Below are positions 36,078 through 45,341 of a DNA stretch of 64,000 nucleotides, piece after piece. The stretch lies in NCBI GenBank assembly GCA_030684645.1, contig JAUXUF010000093.1:1-64000 (forward strand), written 5' to 3'. This stretch comes from Bacteroidota bacterium. Its GTDB lineage: Bacteria > Bacteroidota > Bacteroidia > Bacteroidales > Prolixibacteraceae. The position numbers and the translations under genes are program-made. Below the pieces are notes generated by a model. It was given only the letters and a program-made list of their open reading frames with translations, did not search any database and was not told where the DNA came from. The first letter of the stretch is position 1; the number at the start of each line of letters is the position of its first letter.

Positions 36078-36791
36078 ATGAAACTAAGTATTATAATCCC
36101 TTTATATAACGAACAAAGTAATATAATTACGGTACTTGAACAGTTGAAAAGCATTAAGTTTCCTGAATATCTTGCTGGTGTTGAATATGTAATTGTTGAC
36201 GATTGTTCAAAAGATAATTCTTTTGGAGTTGTTTCTGCATTTATTCAAGATAAGCCTGAGTTTGTTCTAATGAGGCATGAGCACAACAAAGGCAAAGGAG
36301 CTGCGGTTAGAACTGGTATCGCGAAAGCTCAAGGTGATGTGTTTTTAGTTCAGGATTCGGATTTGGAACTTAGTCCTTCTGACATACCTTCGATGATTGA
36401 AGCAATGCAGGTACTTCATGTCGAATTTATCAACGGATCGCGTTACCTGCCCGGTATTGCCCGGCCTTTGGCTTCATACAAACGGTATTGGGGGAATAGG
36501 ATATTTACTAATCTGACCTCAATTCTAATTAATGTTAAACTTACCGACATGGCTTGTGGATATAAGTTAATACATCGGAATTTGTACCAGCAAATTGACC
36601 TGAAAGAGAACAGGTTTGGATTTGAAGCAGAACTGCTTATTAAAGCACTAAGAATAAAAAAGAATAACATTGCTGAAGTGCCTGTTAAATATTTCCCACG
36701 TAATTCCGGAGAAGGGAAAAAATTGAATAACAAGGATGCATTTAAAATACTGTGGACAATTTTTAAGTATGGATTTTTACGTCTTAAATAA
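36078..36791 (+). CDS. family 2 glycosyltransferase, dolichyl/polyprenyl-phosphate mannose synthase-like
   Basis: The 237-residue protein is a full GT2: SIIIPLYNEQSNI, VIVDDCSKDNS (nucleotide-binding Asp), HNKGKGAAVRTGIAKAQGD and VQDSDLELSPSD (DxD motif, about 93-97), then GSRY, MACGYKL and GFEAELL as in DPM1/GtrB-like enzymes. It would transfer a sugar from a nucleotide donor to a lipid phosphate for membrane GT-C enzymes. The polytopic protein that follows 6 bases later is a possible acceptor enzyme. Confidence 0.85.
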   Translation: MKLSIIIPLYNEQSNIITVLEQLKSIKFPEYLAGVEYVIVDDCSKDNSFGVVSAFIQDKPEFVLMRHEHNKGKGAAVRTGIAKAQGDVFLVQDSDLELSPSDIPSMIEAMQVLHVEFINGSRYLPGIARPLASYKRYWGNRIFTNLTSILINVKLTDMACGYKLIHRNLYQQIDLKENRFGFEAELLIKALRIKKNNIAEVPVKYFPRNSGEGKKLNNKDAFKILWTIFKYGFLRLK

Positions 36792-36797
36792 CAGCAA

Positions 36798-38171
36798 ATG
36801 CTACACCTGAAAAATAATCTTTCTAAATATAGTCTCTGCCTTGTTATATTGATTGTTTGTGTAATAATTTTCAGCGCAAAGCATTGGAGAAAAGACGATA
36901 AAGTTATTGCTATGGATGTGGTGAGCTACTATGCTTATTTACCGGCAACCTTTATCTTTCACGATATTAAACTTGAAAAAAGGGAAACTTTCGATAAAGG
37001 ATTATTCTGGCCGGAACCTTTGCCCGATGGGAATAAAGTTATAAAAACCAGTATGGGAATGTCGATACTCTACTCACCATTTTTCTTTATTTCTCATGGA
37101 ATAGCTAAACTTTCAGGAGACAAGGCATATGGTTTTACCCCGATATATAAAGTAGGACTTTTGGCAAGTGCAGTTTTTTATCTTTTTATAGGATTGTTTT
37201 TTTTACGTCGAACCTTAAAGAATTATTTCTCCGAACAGATAGTCGCTTTAACAATTCTAACTACAGTTCTGGGTACAAATCTGCTTAACTATTCTACTTA
37301 CGATGCATGTATGTCGCATGTATATAATTTTGCACTGATCAATACATTTGTTTGGTATACAATTGATTGGTACAAATCGCCCCGATTATTCAATTTACTT
37401 CTCCTTGGTTTACTGTCGGGATTAATTACCCTGGTTAGACCTAGTAATATTGTTGTTCTGCTTTTCTTTTTCATTTATGGAATTTCTTCAAAAGAAACCT
37501 TAAAACAGAGAATTGGAATGATATTTACGAAGTTTCACTGGTTTCTTTTTATGGGACTTGCTTTTGTGATAGTTTGGATTCCTCAGATTATTTACTGGTG
37601 GATAATTACTGGCCATTTTTTAGTGAATTCATATCCTGATGAGCAGTTTTTTTGGGGAAGCCCACATTTTATAGATGGACTTTTCAGCTACCGGAAAGGG
37701 TGGTTGGTATATACACCGGTAATGATTTTTGCACTTCTGGGGATTCCTTTTTTGTTTAAAAGACTGAAAGAATTTTCATGGGCAATAGCAATATTTATTT
37801 CAGTTGCAACTTACATCATCGTTTCGTGGTGGTGTTGGTGGTACGGTGGCTCTTTCGGCATGAGATCGTATGTGGATTATTATGGGATTCTTGCAATACC
37901 AATGGCGCTTTTCTTTACCATATTATGGGATTACAGGAAATACTCTAAAATACTTGTATTGAACATTGTTTTTTTATCTCTTGCACAAAACTATTTTTTC
38001 ATGGAAAAGTATAGAAGAAGCTCATTGCATTACGATTCAACAACCAAAGCTTCATTCTGGCACTCATTCTGTCATTTAAATCCGCAAAATGGGTACTGGG
38101 AATTACTGGAAAAACCAGATTACCCAAAAGCGCTTGAAGGTATTGATGCTATTGCTCCTGAAAATAAATAA
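36798..38171 (+). CDS. polytopic membrane protein, putative GT-C-like glycosyltransferase
   Basis: The 457-residue protein has about ten hydrophobic helices. The first loop after helix 1 carries AMDVVSYYAYLP, and later loops have TYDACMSHVYNF and DYYGILAIPM. The acidic residue in the first periplasmic loop and the arrangement of helices resemble GT-C enzymes that use polyprenyl-phosphate sugars, but I do not recognise the family. It lies 6 bases after the GT2 gene that could make such a donor. No function is claimed. Confidence 0.6.
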   Translation: MLHLKNNLSKYSLCLVILIVCVIIFSAKHWRKDDKVIAMDVVSYYAYLPATFIFHDIKLEKRETFDKGLFWPEPLPDGNKVIKTSMGMSILYSPFFFISHGIAKLSGDKAYGFTPIYKVGLLASAVFYLFIGLFFLRRTLKNYFSEQIVALTILTTVLGTNLLNYSTYDACMSHVYNFALINTFVWYTIDWYKSPRLFNLLLLGLLSGLITLVRPSNIVVLLFFFIYGISSKETLKQRIGMIFTKFHWFLFMGLAFVIVWIPQIIYWWIITGHFLVNSYPDEQFFWGSPHFIDGLFSYRKGWLVYTPVMIFALLGIPFLFKRLKEFSWAIAIFISVATYIIVSWWCWWYGGSFGMRSYVDYYGILAIPMALFFTILWDYRKYSKILVLNIVFLSLAQNYFFMEKYRRSSLHYDSTTKASFWHSFCHLNPQNGYWELLEKPDYPKALEGIDAIAPENK

Positions 38172-38198
38172 GATTTTCGGACAAATTTTCCATTTGTG

Positions 38199-39626
38199 TT
38201 ACAACTCGTCGATTTTTATAATTGCGTATGGCAATTCCTTGGAAAGATTAAAATACTTATGATTTAAATTGTCAATATTCCATTCCAGCCAGAAATCTGC
38301 TCCCAGAAATACATTATTGGCATTTTCTGTATATTTGGTTAGAAGGCTTATGTCGTTTGCCGGATAAATGGTTTGAGTGGGAATATTATCAGTTATCGAG
38401 CTTAATATTAAAGTCTCAAAAGAATGCGACCAATAAGTGTAGTGGTGTTTTTGTAATTCACTGCTTTCTACAATAAATTTCCTGTTAGGTAATTTAGCTG
38501 TCTTTGCCATGAGTTCCTGATTAAAGCGTGTCCTTTCGCGAAATACTTTCCCTTGTGCATCGATTCTGTTTAAGCTGACAACAATAATCAGGGTTAAGAA
38601 CGTTAATTTGAGCACCCTGTATTGATTATTATTCTCAAGTATTTCTTTCAACAAAGGAATAGATGTCAGCAAGGCAAGTGGCATAAATGCCCTTTCCATT
38701 AACATATCCGAATCGCCTTTATTATAAGTAAGCAGCGTTACTGTAAGAAAAAAGCCAGAAATACCCAATTGCCAAAAGAGTTTCAAGTACTCTTTTTTGA
38801 AGATAAGATGCAGGATCAGAATAAGTTCAAGAATCACCACCCCAAAATATAAACCAGAAATTCTATCAAAAAAGAATTTTTTACTGTAAGCATCAGGCAG
38901 ATCAAAAATAATCGAAGGTGATTTTAATAACTCTGAAAAAAATTTGCCTTCGTATGAATTTTCGTCTGTGAGCATAACTTTTGTCACTGCCAGGCCAATT
39001 GTTAGAATTAATAAAGCATATGGCTTAATCGAGCGTAGCTGTTTTTTATCGATGGCGCTATATCCGATAATAAATGTGAGGGGATATAATGCTATTGGAT
39101 GAGCGAGGAAAGAAATTATGATGACAAGGGATGCAAGCAGAATCTGAACGTAGGAATAGCGAAAAGATGAATATTGGAGTATTGCAAAAAGCAAAACAGA
39201 AAATACCAGGCTTTGATGAGTTTCAGTTACCGGATAAAAAAATGATTCACTGATGCATAGTATTAATATAAGGACGATTGATAGCCCGGCAGCAGTATTT
39301 TTTAATAGCTTTATGCAGAGCAGGAAAACAATGTAGTAAAGCGCAATAAAAGATACCGAGTAGGTAATGATCAGCAATTTTAAGTTAAATCCCAGTTTCA
39401 TTGCAAGTAATACCGGAAGTTCCGGGAGAATTGCTCCATATCTGAAAGCTTCAACATTAATCTTTTCGAAATTAACAATTTTAAAAAACTGAAATGCGGA
39501 GTCAGCAAACAGAATACGCTCTTTGTAATAATAGACTGAAGCAATTATCAAAACAAAGAAGGACAAATGCCCCAAAATAATAAATGCCCAATCTTTATTT
39601 TTTTTTGAAAAAATGGAATATTTCAT
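38199..39626 (-). CDS. polytopic membrane protein of unknown function
   Basis: The 475-residue protein has roughly ten to eleven hydrophobic helices and a soluble tail of about 110 residues (ELQKHHYTYWSHSFETLIL onward). The first loop contains ADSAFQFFKIVNFEKINVEAFRYGAILPE, with an acidic residue as in GT-C or O-antigen-type membrane proteins, but no family is recognised. It is the most downstream gene of a long minus-strand run that includes GTs, so a role in surface-glycan assembly is plausible. It is convergent with the gene at 36798-38171. Confidence 0.55.
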   Translation of the reverse strand: MKYSIFSKKNKDWAFIILGHLSFFVLIIASVYYYKERILFADSAFQFFKIVNFEKINVEAFRYGAILPELPVLLAMKLGFNLKLLIITYSVSFIALYYIVFLLCIKLLKNTAAGLSIVLILILCISESFFYPVTETHQSLVFSVLLFAILQYSSFRYSYVQILLASLVIIISFLAHPIALYPLTFIIGYSAIDKKQLRSIKPYALLILTIGLAVTKVMLTDENSYEGKFFSELLKSPSIIFDLPDAYSKKFFFDRISGLYFGVVILELILILHLIFKKEYLKLFWQLGISGFFLTVTLLTYNKGDSDMLMERAFMPLALLTSIPLLKEILENNNQYRVLKLTFLTLIIVVSLNRIDAQGKVFRERTRFNQELMAKTAKLPNRKFIVESSELQKHHYTYWSHSFETLILSSITDNIPTQTIYPANDISLLTKYTENANNVFLGADFWLEWNIDNLNHKYFNLSKELPYAIIKIDEL

Positions 39627-39675
39627 TTCAAGCTTCTAAAAGTATTGTATTTGTTTGGTAATCCGTTCTGATCGT

Positions 39676-41628
39676 TCAGTTTTGTCGTTTAATAATCTGC
39701 AAATCATCAAAATAAATGGGCGAGACGCCTGCATTCCAAAGATAAATAATTGTAGTCGCCAGTTTTTGATTTTCCTTAAAAGAACATTTTAGCGTAATTT
39801 TTTTCCATCCTTTTTCATCGACAGTTTCAATGCCATCACTCTTTTGGTAAAGATTTTCCTTGTTATCAATTACAACAGAAGCGCTGTTATTTGGTCCCAA
39901 ATACCAAACACTAACTTCAATCTGATCTGTATTTTTTATGTCATTCAATGAAATTCCATGACTGTATGGATCAACTGGTGTTAAGCATATAGATGAATTC
40001 TTGCTTCTGAAATAATCGTTGCTTAAGTGGCTGATTGTATCGGCCTTTGTCAGGTTAGAGAACTGTACTTGTTTTTTATTTTTATCAATAGTCTCAAAGT
40101 TACATGTAAGTGTATCTGTTCTGTTGTTGTTGTGTATTTGATCGGATGAATGAGCCTCCGTTTTTTTCTTTAACAGAAATACAGGATATTCTTTCCCGAT
40201 TATTTGCCATTCAGGACTGTTCAGGTAATTGTTCCGGTGTTTGTCGTTTTCTTCAACCGACATTAAGTAATTATTGTCGAACATTGAAAATACAATGTAT
40301 TCAGCGTCTCTGACTGTTGGGAAGAAATAGATAAATTGCCTTTGTGCAAGGTGAGGAGTAATTACATTCGAGGCGCTAACTTTTGCATTTTCAGGTATTT
40401 GTTTCAGGAGCCGGTTTACTTTTTTTACGTCGAAAGGAGCCTCATAAAAGCTCTTGTCATAGAATTTGATTTTTGCTTTGTAAAAAGTCCACGGAACCTG
40501 GTGGTTACTGCTGTCCATTTTATGAATGGTCATTGCGAGCGAACCAATGCAAACCAATCCTGCCAGTGTGTTCTGTAACTTCTTGGTTTTAAATGAACCC
40601 AGAACAAGAAAAACGGAAATAGGCAGAAGTGTTACAATTTCAACAGAATAATAAGTGGCCAGACCCCACCTGAAAAAATCATCATTGAGTACTTTCTGGG
40701 CAACAATGGGGATAAACCAAATCATATATTTGGGGCGGAACAACAAAACAAAACCACCTGAAATCAAATAAGTTATATAAAATTCGAGTTTTACCTTATC
40801 ATATTCAGGATTACCGAGATGATTTACAAAGAAAAGCTTAATTGTTTCTACCGGATGCAGAAGTGTGAATTTGAGAGCTTCTCCCGGCCCTGAACCCAAT
40901 GCAGAATAATTAAAAAGGGAATATTTGACTCCGGGAGTTTCGATACCTGGAATAAATACTTTAAACAGTAGGATGAAATAGATAATTGAAATAGCAATGC
41001 CGGCAAGCGAATAAATAACTGCCTTCTTTTCTTTCCAATGCGACAGAATCAATACAACAAAAATAAAGATAAACCAAATCGGCATGTTTTCCCTGGAAAG
41101 CAAAGAAAGAATAAGTATAATGAAAGCGATGAGATATTTTCGTATTTCAAAATAATACAGGAAAACAGGAACAAAACAGGCAGACATTACGGCCAGGTTA
41201 ACGTCGGTGCCAAATGCAGAGTATCTCCCAAACAATAAAAAAAAGTAAAGCACAACTCCTGATGTAAGCCATATATTGTCTGTTTTCAGTTTTATCAGCT
41301 TATACGAATACCAGGCTGCAATGAGGATTAATGAATTTTGAATAATAATCAGGGTATATGTTCCGGTTAACCAGTTGAGCAACCAGTAAACCGGAATAAA
41401 ATACATGAGCGTAAATGAAAAATGGTCCTGAAGAAAGTTTCCCCTGAATGTTGGGAGTGGGCTTATTCGGAAATGGGAATAATCCCAAAAAGCAAAATTG
41501 TAGTTGGCGTAATCGTAGGTAAAAGTTTTAAATAAGTAGTGATTATAAATTCCAATGAATGATATTAGCAATCCAAAAAAAACGAGGATAACAGCGGGAA
41601 TATGTTTTTTTTGTATCTGAAATTTCAT
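39676..41628 (-). CDS. DUF2079-like polytopic membrane protein with C-terminal jelly-roll-like domain
   Basis: The 650-residue protein has about ten helices over residues 1-400. The first loop (YDYANYNFAFWDYSHFRIS, then FLQDHFSFTLMYFIPVYWLL) matches the DUF2079 pattern, a GT-C-related family. A periplasmic middle region follows, then a domain (about 535-650) ending YFDDLQIIKRQN, like a carbohydrate-binding galactose-binding-type fold (IEVSVWYLGPNNSASVVI, GWKKITLKC). The same domain ends the next upstream gene. It probably assembles or decorates a surface polysaccharide. Confidence 0.65.
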   Translation of the reverse strand: MKFQIQKKHIPAVILVFFGLLISFIGIYNHYLFKTFTYDYANYNFAFWDYSHFRISPLPTFRGNFLQDHFSFTLMYFIPVYWLLNWLTGTYTLIIIQNSLILIAAWYSYKLIKLKTDNIWLTSGVVLYFFLLFGRYSAFGTDVNLAVMSACFVPVFLYYFEIRKYLIAFIILILSLLSRENMPIWFIFIFVVLILSHWKEKKAVIYSLAGIAISIIYFILLFKVFIPGIETPGVKYSLFNYSALGSGPGEALKFTLLHPVETIKLFFVNHLGNPEYDKVKLEFYITYLISGGFVLLFRPKYMIWFIPIVAQKVLNDDFFRWGLATYYSVEIVTLLPISVFLVLGSFKTKKLQNTLAGLVCIGSLAMTIHKMDSSNHQVPWTFYKAKIKFYDKSFYEAPFDVKKVNRLLKQIPENAKVSASNVITPHLAQRQFIYFFPTVRDAEYIVFSMFDNNYLMSVEENDKHRNNYLNSPEWQIIGKEYPVFLLKKKTEAHSSDQIHNNNRTDTLTCNFETIDKNKKQVQFSNLTKADTISHLSNDYFRSKNSSICLTPVDPYSHGISLNDIKNTDQIEVSVWYLGPNNSASVVIDNKENLYQKSDGIETVDEKGWKKITLKCSFKENQKLATTIIYLWNAGVSPIYFDDLQIIKRQN

Positions 41629-41663
41629 GTTAGTTTTTTACTATTTGTTTTTGTTTGATATTC

Positions 41664-43745
41664 TTAAGGATTGCTTAAAGATTGATCTGAAATACGGGAA
41701 ATTTTTTTGATGCTTAAATCGTCAAAATAAGCAGTTCTTCTTCTGGGATTCCACAGATATATTTTAAGGTTTTTCCCCTCCATTTCATTTTTTATATCCA
41801 CATTAATTCGTAACAATTCCCATCCGTTCTCATCGTATTTTATAGCTTCGTTCTGGGCCTGATAAAAGGTTTTTGAGTCATCGGCTGTAACTACAAGGTA
41901 CCCGCTTGATGTATCCGATTTTCTCCAAACATCAATTTGATATAACTCTCCCGTTTTTGTATTTTTTAAGCTGTAATCCACTGCGAACGGATTTGATTTT
42001 TCAAGCTTAATTGAATAAGTGCCAGAGCGGGCTTGGTCAGTTGACAACGCGTTTACCGGACCAAATATTTCGGAGCCTGATCCTCCTATGAATAATTTTC
42101 CATCGGTACTAAACTGATCTGCGTTAAAGCTAATTGTGGGGCCTGTTTGTTGTATTTTATCACTGGCTGGTGGCGTATATTTCAGTGTGTCAAGAATGTA
42201 TATATTCTGTGCGTTGCCTTTATGAACCATTTTTAAAGGAAATTCGCGCTGCTCCATTTCTGCTATCTGAGATGAGTCGGAGGGCCCGTTCATTAAAAGT
42301 ATCTTGTTGCCATTCATTTCAACAATATCATCAAGGCTTGTCCGTAAGTTCCAGTTTAAATAGGTGTCACTCGATAATTCGTAGAAGTATGTTTTTGGGA
42401 ACAACTTCTTAAGATGTGGGTACATTTTCCCTTTCGCAAAATCGGTTCCGAACTTAAGGCCGGTAAAATTATTCAACGAATAAATGTAATAATTGACGTG
42501 TGTATATTGTCCATAATTCTTTTCGACCAATGAATTTGCTGAGTCAATTTCCTCACTGGCTGCTTTGTATTGTTTGTTAGATATTATCATCTTCGAAGGA
42601 TGGTTCCATGCCATAAAACCGATAAAGGCTATAACAATAACGGGTAACAAAAATGAATTAAGCGCTTTATATTCAAAAATGTGTTTTATGATATTCAGGA
42701 TTATATACAATGTTATTCCTGTAAGCAAAAGCACGGGTATCAGGTAGTGATTCCCTCCGTAATGTTTTGCAACTAACAGGGTTCCTGCAACAAAAGTCAC
42801 TAATAATCCGGCTAGAAATTTCAAATCCTCGCTGACATTATTTCGTTTTCTGAAGTAATAGCCCACACATAAAGTTATTATGCCCATTATCAAAATAATT
42901 GTAAATGCGGGGAAGAAAGAAAGGATGCTTTGAATATTTGGGATATATGTTTTTGTATCAATAATCCCCTTTTCTCCGTTGCCGTAATTACCAGAGTGGC
43001 TTATCATGTCGCGGAACCAAAAAAACATTCTGTCATATTCAGGGATTGCAGGAATGGTGAATAACACAAAAGACGGAACTATTCCCAGTAAATAGAAGAT
43101 TTTTTTCTTAACTGATGGAAGTAAAAATAAAGGTAATATGAATAATGGAAGGAATGTGGCTTTGGTAGCTAATCCTGCCCCTGTAATCAAAGCAAAAAGA
43201 ATTACATATTTCCATTGACCTTTTTCTTGTTCGTGATAAAAACAGAATACAAGAATTACATAAATACCGGTTATAAAAAAGAGTAGAGGTTCAGGTGAAA
43301 GCTTTGCCCAGGTTACATCTAAAATATATGTGGAAAGAAATGTGCTAACCTGCAATAATAAGGCGGGCCAAACTGATCTTGTTTTTCTAAAAACTATCCA
43401 CCCAAGTGAAAGTAAAAATATTGCGTTTAATACAACAATAACTTTCCTTATGCCTTCAATAAATTCATTCGGGTTTTTTAGTACTTGTTCAACAATTGTT
43501 TCGTTATTCGGACCAGAAATTAAATGCATTAATCCAATAGTTCCAGCACCAATTTGCATTAAGGTGGTTCCGGGATTATCTATGTGCCCTACACTCTGGC
43601 CATCACAAATGCATAAAGCATTCATGAGATAAATATATTCGGGATCGTTAGGGTAGTTGTTTCTATCGAAATTCAATCCAGCCCATAAAAAAATAAGAGG
43701 AAAGATTATTACAACATATTTGATAAACGCTGGTTTTCCCTTCAT
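41664..43745 (-). CDS. PMT/GT39-like polytopic membrane protein with C-terminal jelly-roll-like domain
   Basis: The 693-residue protein has about eleven helices in residues 1-415. The first periplasmic loop has YPNDPEYIYLMNALCIC, with an Asp/Glu pair as in GT-C mannosyltransferases. About residues 580-690 form a jelly-roll-like domain (SGTYSIKLEKSNPFAVDYSL, ELYQIDVWRKS, YFDDLSIKKI) homologous to that at the end of the DUF2079-like protein. The GT2 gene immediately upstream could supply the lipid-linked sugar. The substrate is unknown. Confidence 0.6.
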   Translation of the reverse strand: MKGKPAFIKYVVIIFPLIFLWAGLNFDRNNYPNDPEYIYLMNALCICDGQSVGHIDNPGTTLMQIGAGTIGLMHLISGPNNETIVEQVLKNPNEFIEGIRKVIVVLNAIFLLSLGWIVFRKTRSVWPALLLQVSTFLSTYILDVTWAKLSPEPLLFFITGIYVILVFCFYHEQEKGQWKYVILFALITGAGLATKATFLPLFILPLFLLPSVKKKIFYLLGIVPSFVLFTIPAIPEYDRMFFWFRDMISHSGNYGNGEKGIIDTKTYIPNIQSILSFFPAFTIILIMGIITLCVGYYFRKRNNVSEDLKFLAGLLVTFVAGTLLVAKHYGGNHYLIPVLLLTGITLYIILNIIKHIFEYKALNSFLLPVIVIAFIGFMAWNHPSKMIISNKQYKAASEEIDSANSLVEKNYGQYTHVNYYIYSLNNFTGLKFGTDFAKGKMYPHLKKLFPKTYFYELSSDTYLNWNLRTSLDDIVEMNGNKILLMNGPSDSSQIAEMEQREFPLKMVHKGNAQNIYILDTLKYTPPASDKIQQTGPTISFNADQFSTDGKLFIGGSGSEIFGPVNALSTDQARSGTYSIKLEKSNPFAVDYSLKNTKTGELYQIDVWRKSDTSSGYLVVTADDSKTFYQAQNEAIKYDENGWELLRINVDIKNEMEGKNLKIYLWNPRRRTAYFDDLSIKKISRISDQSLSNP

Positions 43746-43790
43746 CCTGGTTTTTATTTGGAGAACTTTACCTCAATTAATAACGAGTGA

Positions 43791-44540
43791 TTATTCTTGT
43801 TTGGCAAAGTAACTATATTTTGCCAACCCCCACTTTTGCAACCGAAACTGTAGTGACGTTTTCAGCACTCCCATCCCGTAAACCGAACTGTTCTTAATAT
43901 TAATGCTCGAGGCATCGTCGAAATATTTGGTTGGACAAGTGATTTCAGCGATTTCGTAGCCTGCATACCAGATCTGGGCAAGCATCTGGTTGTCGAATAC
44001 AAAATTGTCAGAATTGACATTGTAGTTCACTTTCTCCAACACTTCGCGCGAAAAGGCCCGGTAGCCGGTGTGATATTCCGAAAGTTTGGCATTCATCATG
44101 ATATTCTGAAACATGGTGAGCAGGCGGTTGGCTACATATTTATACCAGGGCATGCCACCGGCTAATGCACCTTTGCCTAAAATGCGCGAACCCAAAACAA
44201 CCTGGTACAAATCGTTAGCGATCAGGTGGGTCATTGATGGAATCAACTTTGGTGTGTATTGGTAGTCGGGATGAAGCATAATCACAATGTCAGCGCCCAA
44301 TTCAAGAGCTTTATTGTAACACGATTTCTGGTTCCCACCATATCCTTTGTTTTCCTGATGCTTAACAATGTGCTTGATTCCTAACCTTTGAGCTTCTTTA
44401 ATGGTTTCATCTTTACTTTTATCGTCAACCAAAATGACTTCATCGACAATGGTGAAGTCTATCTCCTGGTAGGTAATTTCAAGCGTTTTCGCTGCGTTGT
44501 AAGCCGGTAATACCACTACAACCTTTTTACCGTTTATCAT
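43791..44540 (-). CDS. family 2 glycosyltransferase
   Basis: The 249-residue protein is a GT2 with VVVVLPAYNAAKTLEITYQE, DEVILVDDKSKDET, NKGYGGNQKSCYNKALELGA and a DxD-like MLHPDYQY (about 93-100). GYRAFSREVLEKV and VFDNQMLAQIWYAGYEIAEI are typical of the polyprenyl-phosphate glycosyltransferase branch. It is cytoplasmic or membrane-associated. It heads the run of membrane proteins at 38-44 kb. Confidence 0.85.
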   Translation of the reverse strand: MINGKKVVVVLPAYNAAKTLEITYQEIDFTIVDEVILVDDKSKDETIKEAQRLGIKHIVKHQENKGYGGNQKSCYNKALELGADIVIMLHPDYQYTPKLIPSMTHLIANDLYQVVLGSRILGKGALAGGMPWYKYVANRLLTMFQNIMMNAKLSEYHTGYRAFSREVLEKVNYNVNSDNFVFDNQMLAQIWYAGYEIAEITCPTKYFDDASSINIKNSSVYGMGVLKTSLQFRLQKWGLAKYSYFAKQE

Positions 44541-44563
44541 TTATATTTTATTTTATCAGTCTA

Positions 44564-45319
44564 TTACAGTTCGCGAATCCAAATATTCCGGTAACTAACC
44601 GGATTGCCGTGATCCTGAAGAATGATTGGTCCGTTTCCGTGAGGTTTTTCAAAATACTCCGGAATGCCTATGTATTCGGTTGGTCCACGTAAAGCCACAT
44701 GATTTTGAACCAGGACCCCATTGTGCAAAACAGTCACAGTTGGAGGGGTAAAGTATGTGCCATTTGGATTAAAACGCGGGGCAGTATAAATAACATCGTA
44801 AACCTGCCACACACCGGGAGCTTTGCAAGCATTGACCAATGGAGGATATTGTTTGTAAAAACTGCCGGCCTGACCATTGCGGTATGTTCGGTTATTGAAG
44901 TTGTCCAATACCTGCAATTCATAAAGTCCCTGGAGGAAAATACCACTATTTCCACGACCCTGACTTTCGCCAACTACTTCCGAAGGAGAGCGCCATTCGA
45001 TATGAAGTTGAAAATCATTAAATGAACGTTTGGTCTTAATAACTCCGGATCCTTTCACAACCGTCGCTGAACCGTCGGCTACTTTCCAGCCGGGCTCAGT
45101 TCCAGCTTCATTTGTCCATTCAGTACTCAAGTTTACCCCATCAAACAAGATAATGGCATCTGATGGCGCATCCATTGGTGTTTCTCCCGGAGTGACCACA
45201 CTTACTTCCGGATCCCAGATTTCGGTCATTTCAGGTTTCATCGGAAAATCGGTTCTGCCTTGGGCAAAAACTGCAGTAATTGCAAGAAAGCCTGCAATTG
45301 ATATGAAAATACGTTTCAT
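44564..45319 (-). CDS. secreted 3-keto-disaccharide hydrolase family protein (DUF1080)
   Basis: The protein has 251 residues from ATG 45319 (the frame reaches a TTG at 45352, but the signal peptide MKRIFISIAGFLAITAVFAQ starts at the ATG). The jelly-roll domain contains AIILFDGVNLSTEW, GVIKTKRSFNDFQLHIEWRS, GRGNSGIFLQGLYELQVLDN and YRNIWIREL, diagnostic of DUF1080, whose members hydrolyse 3-keto-glucosides. It sits 22 bases after pgm; the link to glycan export genes may be only positional. Confidence 0.88.
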   Translation of the reverse strand: MKRIFISIAGFLAITAVFAQGRTDFPMKPEMTEIWDPEVSVVTPGETPMDAPSDAIILFDGVNLSTEWTNEAGTEPGWKVADGSATVVKGSGVIKTKRSFNDFQLHIEWRSPSEVVGESQGRGNSGIFLQGLYELQVLDNFNNRTYRNGQAGSFYKQYPPLVNACKAPGVWQVYDVIYTAPRFNPNGTYFTPPTVTVLHNGVLVQNHVALRGPTEYIGIPEYFEKPHGNGPIILQDHGNPVSYRNIWIREL

Positions 45320-45341
45320 TTTTTGTTTTGTTTTTATTAGT

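Noticed and set aside
38181-38197. Bidirectional terminator between two convergent membrane-protein genes
   Set aside because: The stem (ACAAAT/ATTTGT) has only six mostly A-T pairs and no T-run on either side.
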